NCBI GenBank assembly: GCA_021785115.1
Contig: JAJYGO010000032.1
Location: 1 to 11,241, forward strand
Origin: Chloroflexota bacterium
GTDB taxonomy: Bacteria > Chloroflexota > Limnocylindria > Limnocylindrales > CSP1-4
DNA: 11,241 bases
Direction of reading: 5' to 3'
Shown: one piece after another, positions 1 to 6,456 of the stretch
Numbering within the stretch: the stretch's first letter is position 1
Layout: each line of letters starts with the position of its first letter
Notes under the pieces: model-generated
What the model saw: the letters and a program-made list of their open reading frames with translations, nothing else
Told to the model about the DNA's origin: nothing
Database searches by the model: none
Made by a program: the position numbers and the translations under genes

Positions 1-38
1 CTGTCCTGGTCGTAGGGGCGGAACGTCTTCTGGTGCAT
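1..38 (-). CDS. IS1182-like transposase, N-terminal 12 codons (cut by window edge)
   Basis: The minus strand from an ATG at 38..36 reads MHQKTFRPYDQD and then leaves the window. This is the characteristic beginning of IS1182-family (DDE) transposases, whose N-termini commonly read as M-x-K-T-F-R-P-Y-x-P/Q-D before a stretch such as LLLPPSLREWLP. Only the first 12 residues can be seen, so whether the element is complete cannot be judged. A weak purine-rich stretch (GAGAA) lies just upstream of the ATG. If the element is intact, its terminal inverted repeat should fall a few tens of bases to the right, but I cannot identify it. The assignment rests on a short but distinctive motif. Confidence 0.6.
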   Translation of the reverse strand, partial: MHQKTFRPYDQD

Positions 39-529
39 AGACGATTCTCGCACGTCGGGAGGTGCCGGGGTGGCGATTACCGACACGCCCTCCTAGCCGG
101 ACGGGTGTCGGTCAGCACCGAACGATCTTACCTGCTCGCGCTCATGCACTCGCCGGCCTTCCCGGGCCGCGAGCGCGAGCTCGAACAGGGCGACGACAAG
201 CGGATCGCGGACGAGGGCGGGTACCGGCTGGAGCACCGGCGGGTGGGACCGAGGCGGTGGCAGCCGGTGCATGCGTCGAACAGTCCTCGAGGGCGCCGCT
301 CGCACCTCGAGCGCGAGGAGGCTGGGACCGCTGGAGACGCGTCGGCCCCGCCGGGACCCGAGACGAAGCCGGCCCGAACCCATCGCATTCCCGCGCGCGG
401 GCCCTCGGAGCGCGCGAACGAGCGTGCCTTCCGGATGGGCTGCCCGACGCGCATCCGCTCGGCGCCTGTTGCCCCGTGTGTCGGTCCCACGGTCGCCGCG
501 CAGGCTCGGCTCGTGGGAGGAGCGGCGCC
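39..529. other. Intergenic stretch without a supportable gene
   Basis: Several reading frames are open on both strands, as expected from the high GC content, but none gives a recognisable domain or a good ribosome-binding site. The minus-strand frame ending at position 93 reads as a mildly plausible alpha-helical tail (for example PLVVALFELALAAREG around 140-190). It continues out of the region overlapping the replication-relaxation gene in a different frame, so I treat it as noise or a decayed gene. The right end of the IS1182-like element must lie somewhere here. Confidence 0.4.
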
Positions 530-1399
530 TCACGACAGCAGCCCGCCGATCTCCTCCCCCCCGCCGCTGCCCAGGAGCCGGGCCCAGGCTGGCGACCCGA
601 CGGGCGCCCGGCTGCGGCGTATCCGGACGTCGCTCGCGATGGCGGCCAGGGGCACGGGATCGCCCGGCCACCCGACCGGACGCGCCGGGGCGGCGAAGCC
701 GCGGGAGCGCAGCTCGTCGAGCACCACGCCCCACGAGCGCCCCTCGAGAGCCGGGTGCTGACCCCGGCGCCGGAGCCAGGCAAGGCGGTCCTCGGTGGGT
801 GCGACCCAGAGCAGCTGCCGGCCCTCGCGCCCGGCGAGCGCTCGCGCATACATGGCCAGGCGGGTCCGGATCAGCGGCGCGTGCTCGGTGGCCTCGTCGA
901 CCTCCAGACAGCACACCGCCGATCCGGTCTCAGTGGACAGCACAACGATGCTGTCGGGGTGGACCTCGGCGGGCAGCATGCCGTCGTCGATGGTCGATTC
1001 GGTCAGCCAGAGCTGGACCGAGCCAGATGACGATCGGACGAGGGCGCTGACGGTTTCGACGATGTCGAGGGTGTGACGGACCCGACCGACGCCACCGGTG
1101 CGGGTGTCGTGGTAGCCCAGGCGACGGCTCCCGCGGCGGCTGATGTGGTAGACCACCGGGATCCCGCCGCGCTCGGGCGCGAGCGGGGCGGGATCGAGCA
1201 GGCCGAGCTGCCAGAGGCGTCGGAGCCGACGGAGGGCGGTGCGTCGGCTGGGATACACGAGGGCCGCCAGCTGGTCGGCGGTGGCGACGCCGGCGCGGTA
1301 CAGCAGGCGAAGGCAGGCCCGGTCGCGGACCGAGAGCAGGCCCACGTCCAGGCCCGACATGAGCGCTCGGTCGGAGCTCTCGCGGAAGACGACGCTCAT
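530..1399 (-). CDS. Replication-relaxation family protein
   Basis: This 289-residue product matches the replication-relaxation family (Replic_Relax) of actinobacterial plasmids and integrative elements, linked to plasmid replication and DNA relaxation. Residues about 22-95 form a winged helix: LSVRDRACLRLLY, then QLAALVYPS, a recognition helix rich in Arg (TALRRLRRLWQLGLL), and a wing ending in YHISRRGSRRLG. The C-terminal half carries the family's signature, HPDS followed by CLEVDEATEH (about 165-173) and a helix RTRLAMYARAL, where most members have an E-V-D-R-G-T-E motif. An upstream in-frame start at 1546 would add a low-complexity Arg/Gly-rich 49-residue leader, so the ATG at 1399 is preferred; an ATG at 1360 is also possible. 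Neither has a strong Shine-Dalgarno. No relaxase, coupling protein or integrase gene is nearby, so it may be an orphan from a lost mobile element. Confidence 0.8.
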   Translation of the reverse strand: MSVVFRESSDRALMSGLDVGLLSVRDRACLRLLYRAGVATADQLAALVYPSRRTALRRLRRLWQLGLLDPAPLAPERGGIPVVYHISRRGSRRLGYHDTRTGGVGRVRHTLDIVETVSALVRSSSGSVQLWLTESTIDDGMLPAEVHPDSIVVLSTETGSAVCCLEVDEATEHAPLIRTRLAMYARALAGREGRQLLWVAPTEDRLAWLRRRGQHPALEGRSWGVVLDELRSRGFAAPARPVGWPGDPVPLAAIASDVRIRRSRAPVGSPAWARLLGSGGGEEIGGLLS

Positions 1400-2000
1400 G
1401 GAAGGATTCCCGTCGCCCTGGTGGCCGCTCCACGCATGACGCCCCGGCACGCGGCTGACGCGGGTCGACCCATGCCCGCGCCAGTCGGCGCGCCACGCCA
1501 GCGACACGAACGCGCCATCGGCGGCCTCCCACTCTCGAGGCCGCACAGCGCGCCGGCCGTGTGGACCCCGGGGGTTCGCCTTGCGGCCGCAGGGCGCCCA
1601 GGGATCGCACGACGCCCAGCCTCGGCTCGGTGGCGAACGACCATCCGCTCGGTCGTCAGGCGGTTACCCAATCGGTCCATCCACGGCAGTACCTCATCAC
1701 GTGCTTGAAGCGTCCCAGGGTGCGGCCGGTATGTGTCGCTCGACGCCTGGGCGGCGACTGACCCATCGCGCGCCAGCCCAGTGCTGCCCTCGCCACGCTA
1801 TCGGATCGCATGCTCGTCGCCGCTGGACGGGCGCCTGCCCGCGCCGAACGGGTCGGGCAATCCGCATGTGCACGCACGCCAGATCGCCCGGACGATCACT
1901 TGATCCGCCGGCCGCGAGGTCAGCCCCGCGGACGAACGGATCGTACCCGCCGGAAGGGGTCTCCCCAAGGGGCGCCGTGTACAAGGTTCTGTACGAAATC
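1400..2000. other. Stretch with no recognisable gene
   Basis: About 600 bp between the replication-relaxation gene and the IS3 remnant. Open frames exist on both strands (for example the minus frame ending RFKHVMRYCRGWTDWV near 1656-1740), but none shows a known domain, and the candidates overlap one another. The right part may be further decayed IS3 sequence, since the transposase C-terminal half would be expected there, but I could not find its conserved DDE motifs. No tRNA-like or clear repeat structure was seen. Confidence 0.4.
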
Positions 2001-2470
2001 GGGTGTCCGTGGCCATGAGAAAGCCCCACCAGTGGCCACGTGGAAGTCCCCATCCTCGACTGATCACCCGAGCCACCGGGCATGACCCCGGGGCTGGACG
2101 ATGACGGAGTTCCGGTTCACGAAGTCGGCCGGTCGCTCCGCGATCGTCGCCGGCCGGGTCGTGCGCACGCGGCGGGTGCGTGTCGGGCCCTTGGAAGCCG
2201 AGCTCCGCCATGGGCCGGCGGACCTGGTCGCGGCCCGCGGCGACGTCGAGACGACGGAGCGCCTTCCCGCACCTTGCGCACCCCGTACGCCCCGTAGTTG
2301 GCTTGGTGGACCAGCCGATGACGAGCTTCACGGCGGCGTCGTTGACGCTCCGTGCCGAGATTGACGGGTCGTCGCGGCGTAGTAGGACGAGGGGGCGATC
2401 GCAGAGTGCGGCAGATCGGCTCGACCCCGTAGGCGTCCCAGTATTCGTCGATGTAGCGGATGATCTCGGG
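2000..2470 (-). pseudogene. IS3-family transposase orfB remnant, multiply frameshifted
   Basis: Conserved pieces of an IS3-family orfB appear in correct order on the minus strand but in changing frames. At 2470-2393 one frame reads PEIIRYIDEYWDAYGVEPIC (N-terminal helix region). The next frame gives APSSYYAATTRQ, equivalent to the usual APSTYYAAK motif. Another gives SARSVNDAAVK, then ANYGAYGVRKV (about 2308-2272). VAAGRDQVRRPMAELGFQG follows in a further shift (to about 2190), and finally RPADFVNRNSVIVQP (2138-2091), matching the RPADLVNRxFTAxAPN motif before the integrase core. Weak resemblance to the W-x-G-F-V-Y-V-A-F-V stretch runs on to about 2010. At least four frame changes make it inactive. 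orfA and most of the DDE catalytic core are missing. The left boundary is approximate. Confidence 0.75.
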
Positions 2471-2698
2471 GAGCGACGGTCGAGCCTCGACGCCCAGATC
2501 GCCGAGTGCGAGGTGGAGCTGCGGGCCCTCGGCGCCGACCACCCCGACCTCGAGCTACTGCGGACCGTGCCCGGCATCTCGGGGGTGCTCGGTTACACGA
2601 TCGCCTCGGAGATCGGCGACATCCGCCGGTTCAGCTCGCCCAAGAAGCTCGCCGGGTACACCGGGCTGTGCCCCCTCGTGCGCCAATCAGGCGGCCGG
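2470..2698 (+). pseudogene. IS110-family transposase, internal C-terminal-domain fragment
   Basis: One uninterrupted plus-strand frame reads RSSLDAQIAECEVELRALG, then HPDLELLRTVPGISGVLGYT, EIGDIRRFSSPKKLAGYTGL and CPLVRQSGGR. This is the coiled-coil end and Tnp (Transposase_20) domain of IS110-family recombinases, with the typical L-L-x-x-x-P-G-(I/V)-G and G-D-I-x-R-F motifs and the QSGG turn. The N-terminal RuvC-like DEDD domain is absent: the fragment starts directly where the IS3 remnant's homology ends (about 2470). After R at 2696-2698 the expected continuation (K-x-G-x-x-x-L-R-W-x-L-x-x-A) is missing. It is therefore truncated at both ends and not functional. The frame itself is undamaged, so the deletion may be more recent than the decay of the IS3 copy. 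Confidence 0.8.
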
Positions 2699-2733
2699 GC
2701 CGGCTCTGGTTCACGCCGGAGCTTGACCACGGC

Positions 2734-2751
2734 CCCTCTTCACAGAGAGGG
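2734..2751 (-). terminator. Possible weak hairpin just past the propeller gene stop
   Basis: Read on the minus strand, CCCTCT (2751-2746) can pair with AGAGGG (2739-2734) around a 6-base loop, one base after the TGA of the upstream gene. The stem is only 6 bp and there is no T-run after it, so it is at best a weak or Rho-assisted end of transcription. Confidence 0.25.
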
Positions 2752-4488
2752 TCACCGCATCGGCGCGCCGTCGAGAGACAGCGCCACGACGAAGGTGGAG
2801 CGACCATTGAATGGAGTCACGCCGGTTACGACGACCACCTCCCCGATCACCCGGACGTCGGTGATCACTGTCCGGGCCGACGTGGCCTCGACAAACGGCC
2901 ATCCTTGCCGCTCCGCCCCATCGGGCCCGAGGCCCAGCACCGCGCCCTGTCCACCCGGCTGCCGAACGGCCACGAACACGGTGCCGTCTGGCGCGATCGC
3001 TGGCGGCTGGACGTTGCCCCCGCTGCCGGTAGTGAACGGCGCGACGCTTTCGAACGCAGCGCCCGCCGAGAACCAGATGGGCCATCCGGACGGCACCGAC
3101 CCGTCGGGTGCAATGGCGAGAACGCCCTGTGTCTGCGAGTTGTCCTTGAGCACTTGGAGATAGACGGTCCCGGCCGGGCCGATCGTCGGCGATGCCAGGC
3201 GACCGGGATTGCCCTCTCCGAAACCGTACGACCATGCCTGCTCTGTAGGCGGAAGCGTGAAGAGCTCATGCACCTGTCCGCCGGTGCCGATGCGCTCTAC
3301 GCGCGCGACACTGTCCGGTGCTCCAGTCACGATGTAGAGTGTGCCGTCGGCTGCGACATAAGGCGGTGACGCAGGGCCCGGGATCGCTAGCGGCCACCCG
3401 GAGCGAACTTGGCCGCTCGGGTCGAACGCGGTGAAGTCGGTGCGAACGATACGCAGCGGCGTCGTGCTGGGCAGCTGGCCACCGTCCGTCTCGACGCCCC
3501 AAGCGTAGATCGTGCCGCCTGCTGCAACTGTGAAACCCTCGCCCGGCACACGGACGGGCCAGCCAGGCCGCATCGTGCCATCCGGGGCATAAGCAACGAT
3601 ATCGAAGGTCTTGCTGAAGCCAAGCGCGGGACCTACCTCGAGGTACACGGTTCCACCCGGGTCGAACGCGAGCGCTGGGACGGCGCACCCGGTCGTCCCG
3701 CACGACAGGTATCCCGGGAGCGTGACCGGCCAACCAGCGACGAGAGAACCGTGGGAATCGAGCGCGGCAAGTTGCTGGGCTTGCGCGGATCTGGTCGTCG
3801 GGGCCTTCCATGTCACCACAATGAGGTCGCCGTCGGGCGCAACGAAGAGGTTTCCACCAGCCGTCAGGGCCGTCGGTGCGGCTTCGACCTGGGGAGACCA
3901 GCCCGCTTTCGGGTCGCCTGCACTGTCAAGTGCAAAGATCTTGGCCCCGGCGTTGTCCCCGTAACGTACGCCTGCCGCGTACACAGTGCCGTCAGCTCCG
4001 AGGACCGGCCGGCTGAAGCCCACAATGCCCGCCGGCGCGTAAGGCCAACCCTGCTTTACGTGGCCGCCTGCGTCGAGCGCATAGACTTTCGCCTGCCCGT
4101 TTGACGTACTTGGGCCTGTCGAGACGTAAAGGGTCCCGTCGGGAGCGCGTACCGGCAAGTTGCCGTTCGCGATGCGGAACGGCCATGCCGCTGCAGGTCG
4201 CGGGGTCGGCCCTGGTGTCACCGTGGCTGTTGTGGGCTTCGAAGCGGCAGTCGGCTGGGGCCCGACCGTCGCGGAGCGCAGCGCGAACAGCCCGAGCAGT
4301 GTGCCACCGAGCACGGCGACGGTCGTCACGCTCGCTGCCAGGGCGAGTGTGCGCGAGCGTCGCGCCCGGCCATAACCGAGTTCGCGCGGCACTGCGGCGA
4401 CGCGCTCACGCAGCTCGGGCGGCGCGGAGCGCGGCGCGCCCTCAAGCAGCATCTCCCTCACAATCTCGTCGAGCCGATTGCCGGTCAT
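2752..4488 (-). CDS. Single-pass membrane protein with GWP-repeat beta-propeller; probable anti-sigma/sensor partner of the ECF sigma factor
   Basis: A 578-residue protein. Residues 1-45 are a short, charged, probably cytoplasmic head (MTGNRLDEIVREMLLEGA...). Residues about 47-70 form one hydrophobic membrane helix, followed by a Thr/Pro-rich linker (75-100). The rest is an extracytoplasmic repeat domain. Each repeat has the pattern D-G-T-(L/V)-Y, a variable strand, A-L-D-x-x-G, and ends in G-W-P; the tryptophans fall at 102 (WP only), 148, 197, 253, 310, 365, 469 and 530. Spacing of about 50-60 residues, with one double interval, suggests an eight-bladed PQQ/WD40-like propeller. The ATG overlaps the sigma-factor stop by 4 bp (ATGA), the usual arrangement of ECF sigma and anti-sigma genes. 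No zinc-type HxxxCxxC anti-sigma motif is present, so the anti-sigma role is inferred from position and topology. C263 and C267 could form a disulfide. The gene appears complete despite the IS debris just downstream. Confidence 0.8.
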   Translation of the reverse strand: MTGNRLDEIVREMLLEGAPRSAPPELRERVAAVPRELGYGRARRSRTLALAASVTTVAVLGGTLLGLFALRSATVGPQPTAASKPTTATVTPGPTPRPAAAWPFRIANGNLPVRAPDGTLYVSTGPSTSNGQAKVYALDAGGHVKQGWPYAPAGIVGFSRPVLGADGTVYAAGVRYGDNAGAKIFALDSAGDPKAGWSPQVEAAPTALTAGGNLFVAPDGDLIVVTWKAPTTRSAQAQQLAALDSHGSLVAGWPVTLPGYLSCGTTGCAVPALAFDPGGTVYLEVGPALGFSKTFDIVAYAPDGTMRPGWPVRVPGEGFTVAAGGTIYAWGVETDGGQLPSTTPLRIVRTDFTAFDPSGQVRSGWPLAIPGPASPPYVAADGTLYIVTGAPDSVARVERIGTGGQVHELFTLPPTEQAWSYGFGEGNPGRLASPTIGPAGTVYLQVLKDNSQTQGVLAIAPDGSVPSGWPIWFSAGAAFESVAPFTTGSGGNVQPPAIAPDGTVFVAVRQPGGQGAVLGLGPDGAERQGWPFVEATSARTVITDVRVIGEVVVVTGVTPFNGRSTFVVALSLDGAPMR

Positions 4489-5054
4489 GGCCTACTCCCG
4501 GGCGGTCGCTCGGCCGCCTCGTATGCGGCGCGCAGGGCGCGCAGGGCGTAGTGCAGGCGAGAGCGGACTGTCCCTTCGCGTGCGCCGGTCCGCGCCGCGA
4601 TCTCGGCGCTGGTCAGGCCCTCCACGTAGTGGAGGACGACAACCAGGCGGTGCTCCTGGCTCAGTGATGCAAGTGCCCCGCGCACTGCGTCCCGTTCGAT
4701 CCACTCGGTCGACAGGTCGGGGGTCGGCCGCTCGGGTAGCTCGGGCAAGCTGATCGGACGGATGCGTCGCCGGCGCCAACGGTCGCGACATCCGTTCACG
4801 AGGATGCGGTCGAACCAGACGTCGAAGGACGCGGAGTCGCGGAGGCCCGAGAAGGCGGTCCAGGCGCGGATAGTCGCGTCGTGCACGGCGTCCTGGGCCT
4901 CCACGTCGTTCCCGAGTAGGATCGCGGCGAGTCGGTAGGCATGGTCGAGGCGGGCGCCGGTCAGACGTGCGAAGGCTTCAGCGCGCTCACCCTCGGCCCG
5001 CGGCGTCCCTTCGGCCACTCGACCAGTTCCGTCCAGCGTCGGCACCCTGTACAC
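4485..5054 (-). CDS. ECF-type RNA polymerase sigma factor
   Basis: A 189-residue sigma-70 family factor of ECF size. Region 2 spans about residues 28-95: LDHAYRLAAILLGNDVEAQD, then AVHDATIRAWTAF and SFDVWFDRILVNGCRDRWRR, the core-binding and -10 recognition helices. Region 4 spans about 122-176: ALASLSQEHRLVVVLHYVEG, then TSAEIAARTGAREGTVRSRLHYAL, the -35 recognition helix-turn-helix. There is no region 3 or extra C-terminal domain. The start is a GTG at 5054, with GGAAGG close upstream and an in-frame stop at 5090-5088; a second GTG at 5018 also has an upstream purine stretch (GGAA), so the N-terminus could be 12 residues shorter. The stop overlaps the start of the membrane propeller gene, implying translational coupling and a regulatory pair. 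The targets are unknown; the nearby exported-protein genes are candidates. Confidence 0.92.
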   Translation of the reverse strand: MYRVPTLDGTGRVAEGTPRAEGERAEAFARLTGARLDHAYRLAAILLGNDVEAQDAVHDATIRAWTAFSGLRDSASFDVWFDRILVNGCRDRWRRRRIRPISLPELPERPTPDLSTEWIERDAVRGALASLSQEHRLVVVLHYVEGLTSAEIAARTGAREGTVRSRLHYALRALRAAYEAAERPPGSRP

Positions 5055-5331
5055 GTCCCTTCCAGACGCACGCGCTGTGTCACGTGTTCAATAATCCGCG
5101 TCTGCCTCCACCGGCTTCCCAATTGAAGGCGGGCAGAACACCGATCACGGTCGTTCCCGCGTCGGGCTTCTCGCCCAGGCCCGCTACGACCAGGACTGCT
5201 CGCCACCTCGTCGCCGGCGCCAGCCTCGCAACCGCCGCGGCGTGGATGGCTAAGGGTCGGGCTGGGGAGGGCCACGCCGGCGAGGGTGAGGTTGCTTGGC
5301 AGCACAGGCCCGTGGATGAGTTGATCGGGGA
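5055..5331. promoter_or_regulatory. Intergenic region upstream of the sigma-factor gene; likely promoter
   Basis: A 277-bp gap separates two minus-strand genes, much longer than the other spacings in the cluster, so the sigma/propeller pair probably has its own promoter here. On the minus strand I see AT-richer sequence about 35 bases before the start (GATTATTGAAC near 5099-5089), but no confident -35/-10 pair. A GGGAAC on the minus strand near 5159-5154 resembles an ECF -35 element, yet the following GTT is too close for the usual spacing. An open minus frame through this gap has no recognisable domain. Confidence 0.4.
5136..5156. repeat. Imperfect inverted repeat upstream of the sigma-factor gene
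   Basis: GAACACCG (5136-5143) is mirrored by CGGTCGTTC (5148-5156), giving an 8-bp stem with a one-base bulge around a 4-base ATCA loop. It lies about 80 bp before the sigma-factor start and could be an operator or hairpin. With this base composition it could also be chance. Confidence 0.3.
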
Positions 5332-6375
5332 CTAGGGCTGAGCGACTGGCTCCACTGGCCATCCAACCTGAACTGTCGCAGTGGCAGGAGTTGGGAGGCC
5401 GGCCGGGGGAAGACTGTCGAGGTCGACTAGTCCGACCTGACCCAGTCCTTGGCCCAGGTTCAGCAGCTGACAGGCTGAATGCGCGTCCGGGAGCAGCGCA
5501 ACGACGTGATCGTTCGACGCGTCGACCCACATTGCCCGTCCGGCCCCTAGCGGCCAATGGGCCAGCGCTCGACTTGCACCGGTGGCAGTCTCGACCAGGA
5601 GGAGCCCTGGCTCCGCGACCGACTGGCTGACAGTCGGGGGGCCATCTGGAGCGCGGAGGCCGTAACCTGTGGCCACGACGAGGACTGACCCGTCGGACGT
5701 GACGTATGCGTCAGACGCCAGGATCTCGGAAAGGGTCCAAAGCACGGCGCCAGACGCAAGATCAATCGCAGTCAGCTGCCGCCCCGATTGCATGTCGATG
5801 AACGCGGCGGTGTCACTCAGCGCCACGACACGGCCGATCGGTACTTCGTAGCGTCGCACGGCCTGGCCCGGCCGAATGACTTCCAGGAACGTCGCGTCCT
5901 TATGGCCGACAAGTGACACAACGGTGTTCCGCGAAGGGCTTGCCGCGAGAGGGCTCCTCCACCACGTCGCCTGCTGGCCACCCAGAGGTGCGACCGTAGT
6001 CACAGACCCGGTTGCATAATCCGCGGCGAGCACATCGCCCGCGCCGCTGCCGGCACCCGCCGGAAGGCTCGCGAAGTACAGCGAGTCGGCGGCGGTCACG
6101 GCAGACCAGACGTAGCGGCCAGCCAGACTGAGCGCGATGGCCGCGGTGTCTATTGCGCGGACGAAGAGCGTGACCGGCACGGGTCCGAAGCCCCAAGGCG
6201 CTTCGGGATGGACCGACACGACGGATCCGCGCCACGCGTCGAGCGCGAACTCGTCGATCGGAAGTGCAAGCGCTGCGCGTGAGCTGAATCGACCGGCCAC
6301 AAATGGTGGTCCAACAAGCCACGTGTCATCAGGCCGGCCAGGAAGCGATGTCACACTCGGAACGGGACCATTCAT
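5332..6375 (-). CDS. Beta-propeller-like protein of unknown function
   Basis: I do not recognise a named family. The 347-residue product has repeated short strands of the propeller type: AADYATGSVTTVAPLGG, TAIDLASGAVLWTLSE (a PQQ-like blade ending in W), SDGSVLVVATGYGL and LLVETATGASRALAHWP. About five to seven blades would fit the length. No signal peptide, lipobox or membrane helix is visible, which is odd beside neighbours that are all exported or membrane proteins. The ATG at 6375 is preferred because GAGGTG lies 6 bases upstream; a GTG at 6384 falls inside that ribosome-binding site. It ends VQVGWPVEPVAQP. It lies 81 bp after the Tat-exported gene, probably in the same transcript. It could be a cytoplasmic scaffold, or a secreted protein whose N-terminus has been lost or mis-sequenced. 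Confidence 0.7.
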   Translation of the reverse strand: MNGPVPSVTSLPGRPDDTWLVGPPFVAGRFSSRAALALPIDEFALDAWRGSVVSVHPEAPWGFGPVPVTLFVRAIDTAAIALSLAGRYVWSAVTAADSLYFASLPAGAGSGAGDVLAADYATGSVTTVAPLGGQQATWWRSPLAASPSRNTVVSLVGHKDATFLEVIRPGQAVRRYEVPIGRVVALSDTAAFIDMQSGRQLTAIDLASGAVLWTLSEILASDAYVTSDGSVLVVATGYGLRAPDGPPTVSQSVAEPGLLLVETATGASRALAHWPLGAGRAMWVDASNDHVVALLPDAHSACQLLNLGQGLGQVGLVDLDSLPPAGLPTPATATVQVGWPVEPVAQP

Positions 6376-6456
6376 TGCAGTCACCTCGTCGCTCGGCAGG
6401 CAGCGTGCATGTCCTCTAGGGGTGCAGATTGTGTGCGGCCCCCTGGCAGCCGCTGC

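Noticed and set aside
62..1030. Long open plus-strand frame over the left end
   Set aside because: It is antisense to the replication-relaxation gene and to the adjacent gene-poor region, is rich in Arg/Pro/Gly/Ala with no domain, and is explained by high GC content.
2180..3163. One long plus-strand frame spanning the IS110 fragment and beyond
   Set aside because: Only residues encoded by about 2470-2698 resemble a protein family; the left part is antisense to the IS3 remnant and the right part is antisense to the propeller gene.
3409..4104. Plus-strand frame opposite the propeller gene
   Set aside because: No recognisable domain; it is the shadow of a gene with clear repeats on the other strand.
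5125..5165. GGGAAC...GTT as an ECF-type promoter
   Set aside because: The spacing between the two boxes (about 13 bases) is shorter than the usual ECF spacing.
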